64,000 nucleotides of DNA, taken from an uncultured Bacteroidales bacterium. GTDB taxonomy: Bacteria > Bacteroidota > Bacteroidia > Bacteroidales > Muribaculaceae. Where the stretch lies: contig CATZGB010000001.1 of assembly GCA_958418815.1 (NCBI GenBank), positions 1-64,000 of the forward strand, read 5' to 3'. Every line of letters starts with the position of its first letter. The first letter of the stretch is position 1. Under the pieces are notes generated by a model, which saw only the letters and a list, made by a program, of their open reading frames with translations, did not search any database and was not told where the DNA came from. This document shows positions 6,695 through 14,868 of this stretch, one piece after another. The translations under genes and the position numbers were made by a program.

Positions 6695-7609
6695 ATGCTT
6701 CATTACAAGAACTTTGCCGACTCAATAAAGGCAATCAAGCAATATGTTGAAGCCGGAGACTATTCCAGGCCTCACATAATCGCTTCAGAGATGTACTATC
6801 CAAGGTTAAACCAACTCGTAGGTGAAAATAAGCGTATCCCCGGAGGCAAGGACGAACTTCGACCCTATTCATGGGTCGCTCCATCATATGCCCAACTGCC
6901 TGAGATCATGAAATGCGACACAGAGCATTTCTTTATAATACCTATCGGACGCGGGCGTGGAGAAGAACTCAAAGAGGTGCTTTCTCTTCCCATTGCATCA
7001 AAAGCTCCGTGGTTTATCTACATCGAGGATTCACTGATTCGTGAATGGGGAAATGATGTTGACTGCGACATCAACTTATATGACTTCGACCGTGAGGAGT
7101 GGCTCAAAACAAGTGAGGAAATCAACACGGCTACAGGCAGACGCAAGATAGACCGGTTCTATCTCGACTTCCTGAAGCAAGCCCCGGATGAATTCATCTT
7201 TTTCTACCCTTCGGGGAAACACACCGGGATGATCTGCAATATTCCCAATAAGTGGGAAGATGCGAGCCATAGCCTTATCTTTGACATAAAGCATATGCTT
7301 GAGTCTGCAGTTCGCGCCAATGGTCATAAAGGGAAGTCAGAGGAAATAGCTCCATTGGTGGAGCCTATGTTCAACTCGCTCTTCACTGACGGAGACATTG
7401 ACTGGAACAAGCTGTCTGATACGCTTGAAGCACTTCCCGAAGATGTATGGAAGGAGTCAATTATCCTACCGAATTGCGTAAAGGCAATGGCTGTCGACCT
7501 CTCTCGTGTGGACCAGTTCAAGTTGCATGCGATTTATCAACTAAACTGTGTCACTAAAAATGTATATGAGGCTCTCCATGAGTATCACGGACTGCCTGCT
7601 GAAAAGTAA
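6695..7609 (+). CDS. Hypothetical protein of the RNA-led gene group
   Basis: This is a 304-residue soluble protein with no signal peptide or membrane segment. It contains Y- and W-rich stretches (HIIASEMYYPRLNQLVG, APWFIYIEDSLIREWG) and an acidic centre, with no motif I can assign. A gap of 12 bases separates it from the next gene, suggesting co-transcription. A possible separate promoter lies at 6670-6677. Confidence 0.65.
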   Translation: MLHYKNFADSIKAIKQYVEAGDYSRPHIIASEMYYPRLNQLVGENKRIPGGKDELRPYSWVAPSYAQLPEIMKCDTEHFFIIPIGRGRGEELKEVLSLPIASKAPWFIYIEDSLIREWGNDVDCDINLYDFDREEWLKTSEEINTATGRRKIDRFYLDFLKQAPDEFIFFYPSGKHTGMICNIPNKWEDASHSLIFDIKHMLESAVRANGHKGKSEEIAPLVEPMFNSLFTDGDIDWNKLSDTLEALPEDVWKESIILPNCVKAMAVDLSRVDQFKLHAIYQLNCVTKNVYEALHEYHGLPAEK

Positions 7610-7621
7610 CCGTCGGTAATC

Positions 7622-8086
7622 ATGATTGACCAAAACTATTCAGAGTTTTACCATCACAATGTGGATATGGACGGATGTCCCTTTATTGAGGTTGACAATC
7701 CGGTCATAACCATCATTGGGCTTAAAGGCACAGAGGAGGCTATCGCCTCGGCTTGTGCTTTGGTCACCAAAGAGTGGATAAAAGATTCGTTGTCGGAAGA
7801 TGGTATCGAGTGGGTGCGCCAGTATCATAGCTTGGGATATTTTACCATCGAACTGCGTACCAACAACTTTATCCCTCAGGTATATGATGAAATCAAGGCC
7901 ATCGACGGGCTGACATCTGTAAAGTATGTGGTATATGACACCGCCTACAGACGCATGATAGCCAGCGACAAGTATATGGCTGAGACGATTAATGACTCTC
8001 GGAAACTGGATTATGACATCGAACTCGATGACGATGTCGATTTTTTCCCGATGATTTGTGAGCTGTCATTACCCATAGAAGACTGA
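7622..8086 (+). CDS. Hypothetical protein
   Basis: This 154-residue acidic protein starts MIDQNYSEFYHHNVDMDGCPF and ends in an acidic tail (DYDIELDDDVDFFPM). A central alternating hydrophobic pattern suggests an alpha/beta fold. It shows no known motif. It follows the 304-residue gene by 12 bases and precedes a small membrane protein by 10, which fits an operon. Confidence 0.6.
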   Translation: MIDQNYSEFYHHNVDMDGCPFIEVDNPVITIIGLKGTEEAIASACALVTKEWIKDSLSEDGIEWVRQYHSLGYFTIELRTNNFIPQVYDEIKAIDGLTSVKYVVYDTAYRRMIASDKYMAETINDSRKLDYDIELDDDVDFFPMICELSLPIED

Positions 8087-8096
8087 TGACGCGTTT

Positions 8097-8345
8097 ATGG
8101 TAAAACTACGCCTGCTACTTAACCTGTTGGTGACCATATCGTTTTTGCTGTCGCAATGGCTGATACCCCTGTTGGCCATTGCGATGGCAGCGACGGTGGT
8201 GCATACGCTGTGGATTAAGATTGCGCTGTGTGTGGTCGCAGCATTGTGGCTCTGTGCCTTCCGTCCGTGGAAAATCTTCTCCGACGACCGTTTCCCCGAC
8301 TTCATCGCCACCGTGAAGCTCGCCATCACAAAGCTGCTGTCGTAA
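8097..8345 (+). CDS. Small membrane protein
   Basis: At 82 residues it has two predicted membrane segments: LLNLLVTISFLLSQWLIPLLAIAMA at about residues 5-30 and LWIKIALCVVAALWLCAFR at about 40-58. A short amphipathic tail follows. It is the last gene of the group that starts at 5464. No family is recognised. A membrane partner for the soluble proteins encoded upstream is possible. Confidence 0.6.
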   Translation: MVKLRLLLNLLVTISFLLSQWLIPLLAIAMAATVVHTLWIKIALCVVAALWLCAFRPWKIFSDDRFPDFIATVKLAITKLLS

Positions 8346-8426
8346 TAATACATATTAGGCATCGTTAAGTATTGCCGATTTAGCCTAATCTATATAATTA
8401 AAAGAAAATAAAACACAGATTAACGA

Positions 8427-10022
8427 ATGACCGATAAGGAATTAACCGCTCGCATAGCGGAATTAAACGCACAGAGAGCCGCTCTTAAAATGGAGCGCGA
8501 CAAGCTTGTATGGGAGGAAGGTATTCCTGCCATCATTGCCAAGATGAAGAGACTTGGCGGAGACACAATTTGCCTAAGGGGTGCTGATGACGCAACGAAC
8601 TGCTTTCACGTTGACGGCATCTGGGGTTCTTTTGAAGGTGGATACTTTGCTGCCAACAGACTGAAACTTGATGAGAATGATAACCTGGTTATGGTATATA
8701 ATGACTTAACGAATAATCAATATTCGTATTGTAGTAACTGGGAATATGGTTCCGTAGATCGTGAGTCTGTGGTCACTGAGGAGATTTCAAACGCAATTAT
8801 CGCACCAAATCTGGATGTGATTCTGAATGACATAACAGATTACTATCAGTTGCATCGATTGCCTCAGAAGACATTGGAGATGGTTGATATGCATGAGATG
8901 TTCAAAGGGCGTGAGGATCTTCGGTCGTTAGACCTAAGTCATTTTAACACTTCGAAGGTGACAAATATGCGAATGATGTTTAAAGAGTGCTACAATCTGA
9001 AGAGCATTGACTTGAGCTCCTTTGACACCTCGAATGTAACCGATATGAGCGAAATGTTCGCTCATTGCTCCAGTTTGAAAAGCCTCGACCTAAACCATTT
9101 CGACACATCGAATGTGGAAAATATGGAACAAATGTTCTCAGGCTGTCGCAATATGACTAAACTTGATCTCAGTTCCTTTGACACCTCGAAGGTAACTGAC
9201 ATGAGTGGAATGTTCTGTCATTGTGGCGAGTTGAAATGTCTTGACTTGAATTCATTTGATACGTCGAATGTGAAAAATATGAACTCAATGTTCTCAAGTT
9301 GTCATCGTCTGACTCGACTTGACCTCAGCCCGCTCAATACCTTAGAAGTGATGGACATGAGTGAGATGTTCTCAGACTGTTTCGCTCTGACCAGCCTGGA
9401 CCTCAGTCCGTTTGATACTTCAAAGGTGACGAATATGAGCTTTATGTTCTCAGGTTGTCTTTGTCTGACTCGACTTGACCTCAGTCCGCTCAATACCTTA
9501 GAAGTGATGAATATGAGAGGCATGTTCTACGGCTGTCGCGATCTAACCAGCCCTGATCTCAGTTCTCTGGATACTTCAAAGGTAAAGGATATGAGTAGCA
9601 TGTTCTCAGGTTGTAGCGCTCTGGTCAGCATAGATTTAAGTTCGTTTGACACTTCGAATGTGGAAGATATGATATATATGTTCGCATATTGTAACGCTCT
9701 GACCAGCCTTGACCTTAGCTCGTTTAATACGTCAAAAGTGACTAAGATGACATGTATGTTCAATGAATGTACTCGTCTGACCAGCCTTGACCTTAGCTCG
9801 TTTAATACGTCAAAAGTAACTAACATGTATGGACTGTTTAAGAATTGTAAGAAATTGACTTCTCTTGATTTGAGCAATTTCGTCATATCTGAAGAAACAG
9901 ATATATCGTGCATGTTCGACGGATGCGATAGTCTCAAGACCGTGATCATGAAAAACTGTTCAGCAGCGACTGTCAAGAAAATCAAGTCTGTATTGCCGGA
10001 AGGTGTTGAAATCATTCAATGA
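8427..10022 (+). CDS. Cytoplasmic BspA-like leucine-rich (DUF285) protein
   Basis: This 531-residue protein has an N-terminal domain (about 1-140, TDKELTARIAELNAQ...LVWEEGIPAIIAKMK). About 14 repeats of 26 residues with the pattern MFxxCxxLxxLDLSxFDTSxVTxM follow. Such DUF285/BspA repeats are usually on surface lipoproteins, but there is no signal peptide, so this protein is probably intracellular. The same N-terminal domain starts the neighbouring 318-residue protein. The repeats look like a binding surface. It ends at a clear terminator. Its DNA repeats include an exact 42-bp duplication. Confidence 0.85.
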   Translation: MTDKELTARIAELNAQRAALKMERDKLVWEEGIPAIIAKMKRLGGDTICLRGADDATNCFHVDGIWGSFEGGYFAANRLKLDENDNLVMVYNDLTNNQYSYCSNWEYGSVDRESVVTEEISNAIIAPNLDVILNDITDYYQLHRLPQKTLEMVDMHEMFKGREDLRSLDLSHFNTSKVTNMRMMFKECYNLKSIDLSSFDTSNVTDMSEMFAHCSSLKSLDLNHFDTSNVENMEQMFSGCRNMTKLDLSSFDTSKVTDMSGMFCHCGELKCLDLNSFDTSNVKNMNSMFSSCHRLTRLDLSPLNTLEVMDMSEMFSDCFALTSLDLSPFDTSKVTNMSFMFSGCLCLTRLDLSPLNTLEVMNMRGMFYGCRDLTSPDLSSLDTSKVKDMSSMFSGCSALVSIDLSSFDTSNVEDMIYMFAYCNALTSLDLSSFNTSKVTKMTCMFNECTRLTSLDLSSFNTSKVTNMYGLFKNCKKLTSLDLSNFVISEETDISCMFDGCDSLKTVIMKNCSAATVKKIKSVLPEGVEIIQ

Positions 10023-10031
10023 TACATGTAG

Positions 10032-10080
10032 GAGAGCGGTAGTATTCAGTCAGGGAGACTAAAACTACCGCTCTCTTTAT
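10032..10080 (+). terminator. Intrinsic terminator after the leucine-rich gene
   Basis: GAGAGCGGTAGT (10032-10043) pairs perfectly with ACTACCGCTCTC (10064-10075), followed by TTTATTTT. It separates the leucine-rich gene from the next unit. Confidence 0.85.
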
Positions 10081-10115
10081 TTTCTACTCTGCTCCTGAAT
10101 GTCGTAGGTTGAATT

Positions 10116-10226
10116 GTCAAGAAATTGAGTTAAAAACAGATGCCTGATAGTGTCAAGAAACGATTTAACTACCACTGTATCCGCTTATTGGCTATCTTTG
10201 CATGTGCATGACTGATTCACTCAGTC
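10116..10226 (+). promoter_or_regulatory. Promoter module, copy 2 (tandem motifs, TATCTTTG, hairpin)
   Basis: GTCAAGAAATTGAGTTAA (10116) and GTCAAGAAACGATTTAAC (10152) are 36 bases apart and are followed by the -7 element TATCTTTG (10193-10200). No good -33 element is present, suggesting dependence on an activator. A hairpin GACTGA-TTCAC-TCAGTC (10210-10226) falls at the start of the leader. The whole module recurs almost unchanged before the gene at 11426. Confidence 0.65.
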
Positions 10227-10286
10227 TGCTATCATATTATAATACTCAAACAATCTCTCAAAACAATATAATACTGACGACACGAA

Positions 10287-11243
10287 ATGGAAATTCCCGA
10301 TAAAACCGACAAGGAAATGAAGACCCGGCTTGCGGATATGGCCGGACAAATATCGACTATTGAAGAGGAACGCAGGGAGTTTGTATGGACCGAATGTGTC
10401 CCGGCAATCATAGCCCGTATGAAGGAGAAGGGAAAAAGCACTCTATACCTCCGGGAAGCAGAGTACAACGAATTCTTTGAGCCGGGTGAACTATGGGGGC
10501 ATTTCAAAGGAGCCTTCTATGCAGCCAAAGAACTGCGTCTTGACGACGATAAGCTTATGCTTGAATACAGTATGGTCAGCTATAGTCAATCGACCTATAA
10601 TATAGACCCGTTATATTATATAGCTCCGCATTATTATAGCGATGGTAACGAGGATGGTATGGTGGCTGAAGTTGACCGCGAGATTTCCGATGCCATACTC
10701 GTAGGCATAATCGATAAATTGCTTGACGATGAGATCTATAAAATAGGGTTTCACGGACGTGTCGAGGATGATTTAATGCTGAATTATACCATCGATAGTG
10801 ATGAGTTCAATATAGAAGGTTTTACTTATTTCCCTGCCAAGGATATTCGTTCTGTATGGAATATGGAACGGCTTGACAAGACTGTGACACATCTGCCATT
10901 CGACATATATGTCAATACATGTCGAGAGACCGACCATCCGCTGGCACTTTTCATACCTGACGAATACCACGACCCGTTAAGATATTTTGCAGTAGTAATT
11001 TACGATAGCGGCTGTGTCGGATTTCCTGACGATAAACTGTTAAGGTTCATGCACCATATAGAGCCGAGAGATCTTTCAAATGTGCTTAGATTTGCCAGCC
11101 ATTATAAAGACATGTTGATACAGCTGTCAAAGAGTGAGGGCGAGATTTCAGTTTGGAAACTTAATTCTGACGCCTTTCTGCTCAACAAGACACCGATTGA
11201 CAAATCATATCTCTTAAAAGAGGAAGAGGATGATGATGACTGA
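10287..11243 (+). CDS. Paralogue of the leucine-rich protein's N-terminal domain
   Basis: Residues 5-150 of this 318-residue protein clearly match the N-terminus of the leucine-rich protein encoded before it. Examples are EERREFVWTECVPAIIARMKEKG against KMERDKLVWEEGIPAIIAKMKRLG, and LWGHFKGAFYAAKELRLDD against IWGSFEGGYFAANRLKLDE. The leucine-rich repeats are replaced by an unrelated C-terminal region ending in an acidic tail. There is no signal peptide. It has its own promoter module. The pair may be variants of one system with a constant and a variable part (inference). Confidence 0.7.
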   Translation: MEIPDKTDKEMKTRLADMAGQISTIEEERREFVWTECVPAIIARMKEKGKSTLYLREAEYNEFFEPGELWGHFKGAFYAAKELRLDDDKLMLEYSMVSYSQSTYNIDPLYYIAPHYYSDGNEDGMVAEVDREISDAILVGIIDKLLDDEIYKIGFHGRVEDDLMLNYTIDSDEFNIEGFTYFPAKDIRSVWNMERLDKTVTHLPFDIYVNTCRETDHPLALFIPDEYHDPLRYFAVVIYDSGCVGFPDDKLLRFMHHIEPRDLSNVLRFASHYKDMLIQLSKSEGEISVWKLNSDAFLLNKTPIDKSYLLKEEEDDDD

Positions 11244-11255
11244 TTCTTGAGAATT

Positions 11256-11364
11256 GTCAAGAAATTGCGTTAAAAACAGCAGTCACATAGCGTCAAGAAA
11301 CGATTTAACTATCACTGTATCCGCTTATTGGCTATCTTTGCATGTGTGACTGATTCGCTCAGTC
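11256..11364 (+). promoter_or_regulatory. Promoter module, copy 3
   Basis: This is a near-identical copy of the module at 10116: GTCAAGA motifs at 11256 and 11292, TATCTTTG at 11333-11340 and the hairpin GACTGA-TTCGC-TCAGTC at 11348-11364. The following leader is also conserved up to the ATG. Two adjacent transcription units are therefore under the same control. Confidence 0.65.
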
Positions 11365-11425
11365 TCCTATTATATTATAATATACTCAACAATCTCTCAA
11401 AACAATATAATACTGACGACACGAA

Positions 11426-12295
11426 ATGGAAAAATCGATTTTTATAGCTGAAGGAATGAGCACCCCGGAAGAGGTAAAGCAGGCGTTATGCGGAGAGTTG
11501 CCGTCAGGACGCAGGCTTGTTGCTCTTGACTATGAGCAGGATGTAAAGCTGTTGGCGGAAGATCCTTTGGGTTTCCTTTCCAGAATCTACTCCGGAGATT
11601 CCATTGACGATGTTGTCAGACAGTTAAGAGAGCTGGTAGTGAATTATAAGCTGTGGGGTTACAGGCGTGTGATATATCGTCTTATCTGTCGACCTGACAG
11701 CGGAGTGACAGCCGGGCAACTTGACTCTTTGTCTACTCATTTCTCTCGTCTGCCACAGGTGCTTGATGTGTGTTGCGGAATGGATGTCTGCGAGACGCAA
11801 ACGGAGAATGTGCGCCTCCTGCTGCTGGCTTCTACGTCGTGCTATTATCCTTCGTTTCGGGAGCATGCCTACAGACTGTTGGAACACTCCGGGGAGATAC
11901 TTGCCGACCGCTCATTGTATATGGCTGCAATCGGTGACTGTATGTTCTGCTCTTCGACGCGCAGCCTGCCAAGGTTGGGAGGCCTTATTGAATGGTGGTC
12001 GCGACACCCCGATCTGGCTCGTGATCCCAAGGGCAACCTTTTACTCTACGTCCACAACTACGGAACTCGGAAAGCCGACATCCTGACTCCTGACGGGAGG
12101 TGGATAATAGGTCGGGAGTTGCCTGAATTGCAATGGAGTAGAGTGCTTTGGGGGAATCTTACGCATGGAGAGTATGACTGGAACGAATCTCTCAATGAGA
12201 GTATCATGAAATACTCACAAATGAATGCTGACGGAGCCTGTACCATAGAGGAGGTAATAAGCAGGCTTGGACTTGACAACAAACAAAATGACTAA
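11426..12295 (+). CDS. Hypothetical protein, helical
   Basis: This 289-residue protein begins MEKSIFIAEGMSTPEEVKQALCGELPSGRR and appears mainly helical, with many leucines, cysteines and tryptophans. No membrane segment or known catalytic motif is seen. Its end overlaps the start of the esterase-like gene by 8 bases if that gene starts at 12288, which implies coupled translation. It is the first gene of the 11426-15660 operon. Confidence 0.65.
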   Translation: MEKSIFIAEGMSTPEEVKQALCGELPSGRRLVALDYEQDVKLLAEDPLGFLSRIYSGDSIDDVVRQLRELVVNYKLWGYRRVIYRLICRPDSGVTAGQLDSLSTHFSRLPQVLDVCCGMDVCETQTENVRLLLLASTSCYYPSFREHAYRLLEHSGEILADRSLYMAAIGDCMFCSSTRSLPRLGGLIEWWSRHPDLARDPKGNLLLYVHNYGTRKADILTPDGRWIIGRELPELQWSRVLWGNLTHGEYDWNESLNESIMKYSQMNADGACTIEEVISRLGLDNKQND

Positions 12296-14195
12296 GAAAA
12301 TGAATGATATTGTAGAAAACATAAGCGATACACTCCCCGTGATGATGTATCTCCACGGGTTTATGTCGGGAGCCAACGGAGCCAAGCAGCGACAGTTGCA
12401 ACGTCAGTTCAAGGGTCGCTACCGGGTGATTGCCCCTGAGCTGGACGCTGACCCCGACAGCTCTCTGGAGGTAATCAACCGCGCCATACGCGAGGAACAC
12501 CCGGAAATAATCATAGGCACCTCGCTGGGCGGATTTATGGCTCTTGAATGTGAGTCGGGCGATGCCGATGTGGTCATCGTCAACCCCTGTCTTTTCCCGA
12601 AGTCACAGTTAGCCCAATGGGTCGGTGAGGAGCACACATACTTCTGCAAGCGTCTCGACGGCGTTCAGACCTATACTCTGACACAGGCTACTCTCGACAA
12701 ATATGAGCGTTATGACGCCGTGCAGTCAGTGCGTGACAACTCTCCGCGTGTCTCCGCCCTGTGTTCGACAACCGATGACCTGCTTGGCGACTCTCATGTA
12801 AAAGCCCTGACAGGTCTGGTGTGGGACAGCTATTTCAAGGTGGTGGACGATTTCGGTCACCAGTGTAAGGATGCCGGCATGACACACCTCTACGACCTGC
12901 TTGAACTCGTCATCGACCGCCGTCGGAGAATGGGTGGCGCACCGAGGTCATTCAGTGATTTTGAAGAGATGGTACGCTCCCGTCCGCAACCTGAAGCCCC
13001 CGGATTCTACCGTCTGACAGTGCGTTCGTACGAACCTGACCAAATGGATTTGAAGCGGGAGTATGTCAACCGGCAAACCGCGGAAGAGGCAGCCTGTGAC
13101 CCGATGTCATTCCGTCTGGTAAGACGCAACGGTGATGTTGCAGTACGCATGATGCCGAGTGACCGCAATGTAAAGGTATTCAACCCTGACAGTGCGGATT
13201 ATGCTACATTTCATGAGGCTGCGGAGGCAATGAACGGTCTGGTCGGAAGTAAAGGTATTCTTGATTTCGAGATAAGACACTACCCCTTCGGTATAATATC
13301 GCAGACTCATCGGTATGTGGAATCGTGGATGTATGACTTCCGAGGCTCCTTGATTCAGAAGTCAACCTGTTCACCTGTTCATAACAGACAGCCGGGGATA
13401 TATGGAAAATTCTTCGGGCATTTACCCGACAGTCTCCCTTATAGGAAAGGTGACATTGTAATTGTGTTTGAACCGTCTCCGAATAGTAACCGTACATACG
13501 CCATGATGGGTGTGATCGCCGAAGAGCCACACACGGTCAACAAAGGTTACGAATATTACCGTAGGGTGGTAAAGCGTCGCGAGCGTGACGGACTACCTGT
13601 GAGTGACTGGCTTGACGAAGAGAATTATCCGGGTTATGAGAATGACCGCTATCTGGTTCAGACAGGCTTTTATAATGAAAGCATGAACACTCTGTCCTAT
13701 CGTCATCCGATGGAAATTCTCCCGGTGAAGTTTCCGGTGGGCTATGCTATGGTTGATCTGATGATGCAATGGCACTCTCAATATTGCGAACTTAAAAATA
13801 AAGACGAGCATCTTCATGAACGCATAGCGAGGACTCTGGAAAATGAACATCGTAATCGGGTGTATGGCATGGGGCGACGGACACTGGCATGTTTCGGTAT
13901 ACGTTTCCACATCGCCAAGAGACATCTGTTTGAACATATCGACGAGATTCTTGCCGATCCGGCCCAGCGTTCCACTCCGTTACCGATAGCCTACCATCAT
14001 ACAGGAGACAAAAAGGTGATGCTTGGAGCTTACCTGACATGGTGGCGTGATAACGGTTACGCCCCTGACGAGTGTGACAAAGAAGAATGGAACGCATTTC
14101 TGGAGTATAACAACACTTTCAATGTCAGTGATACAAACCTTCAGATCATTGATATAATCAACATGTACACTCAGGAAAACCCGGTATCATTATAG
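12288..14195 (+). CDS. YqiA/YcfP-like alpha/beta hydrolase with long C-terminal fusion
   Basis: The N-terminal 200 residues are a UPF0227/YqiA-type serine esterase. The nucleophile elbow is GTSLGG, the oxyanion strand is MYLHGF, and the likely acid and His lie in STTDDLLG and DDFGHQC. YqiA is normally about 190 residues, but here about 435 more follow. Part of that extension (SWMYDFRGSLI...FFGHLPD...YRKGDIVIVFE...GVIAEEP) resembles the next protein. I chose the ATG at 12288. The upstream frame opens at 12267, overlapping the previous gene further. The gene ends at TAG. The substrate is unknown. Confidence 0.75.
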   Translation: MTKKMNDIVENISDTLPVMMYLHGFMSGANGAKQRQLQRQFKGRYRVIAPELDADPDSSLEVINRAIREEHPEIIIGTSLGGFMALECESGDADVVIVNPCLFPKSQLAQWVGEEHTYFCKRLDGVQTYTLTQATLDKYERYDAVQSVRDNSPRVSALCSTTDDLLGDSHVKALTGLVWDSYFKVVDDFGHQCKDAGMTHLYDLLELVIDRRRRMGGAPRSFSDFEEMVRSRPQPEAPGFYRLTVRSYEPDQMDLKREYVNRQTAEEAACDPMSFRLVRRNGDVAVRMMPSDRNVKVFNPDSADYATFHEAAEAMNGLVGSKGILDFEIRHYPFGIISQTHRYVESWMYDFRGSLIQKSTCSPVHNRQPGIYGKFFGHLPDSLPYRKGDIVIVFEPSPNSNRTYAMMGVIAEEPHTVNKGYEYYRRVVKRRERDGLPVSDWLDEENYPGYENDRYLVQTGFYNESMNTLSYRHPMEILPVKFPVGYAMVDLMMQWHSQYCELKNKDEHLHERIARTLENEHRNRVYGMGRRTLACFGIRFHIAKRHLFEHIDEILADPAQRSTPLPIAYHHTGDKKVMLGAYLTWWRDNGYAPDECDKEEWNAFLEYNNTFNVSDTNLQIIDIINMYTQENPVSL

Positions 14196-14199
14196 ATGT

Positions 14200-14862
14200 A
14201 TGACACTTCCGGATAACCTTACTTACAGTCAGTTTCTTGATCTTGCCGACCGCAGTCCATCGCTTGAAGGGGTGTGGATATACCGTCTGGAGCACACCTT
14301 CCTGAGCAACGGAGTGGTTTATCCCCAATTTGACATCTACACGAATGAATACCTCTTTCTGACGCTTGAGGATGCTGAGAGGCTTATGCGTGAGAGTCTT
14401 GTCAACCGGGAGGCGACATATCGGTTTGTCATCACCCAGCTTCCTGTCGGACGTGACATCGGTGAGGAGACCGGTGCCTCATGGACTTATGGCCCGAATG
14501 GTGTACTTATTGATTTCAGAAGCACGACCACAGGAGGCGACACTATCAGTTCTTGTTTCTTCGGACGACACCGGACGCGCATACTGTTCAGGAAAGGAGA
14601 CACCGTGGAAGTGGTAGGGCGTGACAGTGTGCGCCTTGCGGTTGTCGCTGACGACGGACCGACCGTCGATCGGTTTTGGGAACGCTACGAAAGGTCTAAG
14701 GACGGTATGGGCTACCTTGCCGATGCCAGTGATGACTGCTATTATGTGTTGGACGGACCCGGAGAGTGTTGTCATGACCATGCCGATGCCCTCTCTCTGA
14801 TGAAGCCTTGCAGATCTGTCCCAGAGGAGATCGCGGGTGTATTAAAAAATTTTATAAAGTAA
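14200..14862 (+). CDS. Hypothetical protein sharing a domain with the esterase fusion
   Basis: This 220-residue protein follows the esterase gene by 4 bases. Its centre (SWTYGPNGVLIDFRSTTT...CFFGRHRTRILFRKGDTVEVVG...LAVVADDGP) aligns with the middle of the preceding protein's C-terminal extension. The shared module appears rich in beta strands and has no catalytic motif that I know. The two genes may have arisen by duplication of this module and probably act together. Confidence 0.6.
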   Translation: MTLPDNLTYSQFLDLADRSPSLEGVWIYRLEHTFLSNGVVYPQFDIYTNEYLFLTLEDAERLMRESLVNREATYRFVITQLPVGRDIGEETGASWTYGPNGVLIDFRSTTTGGDTISSCFFGRHRTRILFRKGDTVEVVGRDSVRLAVVADDGPTVDRFWERYERSKDGMGYLADASDDCYYVLDGPGECCHDHADALSLMKPCRSVPEEIAGVLKNFIK

Positions 14863-14868
14863 AATCAT

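Noticed and set aside
8354..8388. TTAGGC...GCCTAA inverted repeat before the leucine-rich gene
   Set aside because: The arms are only 6 bases with a 22-base loop and no T-run. That is too weak to call a terminator or operator.
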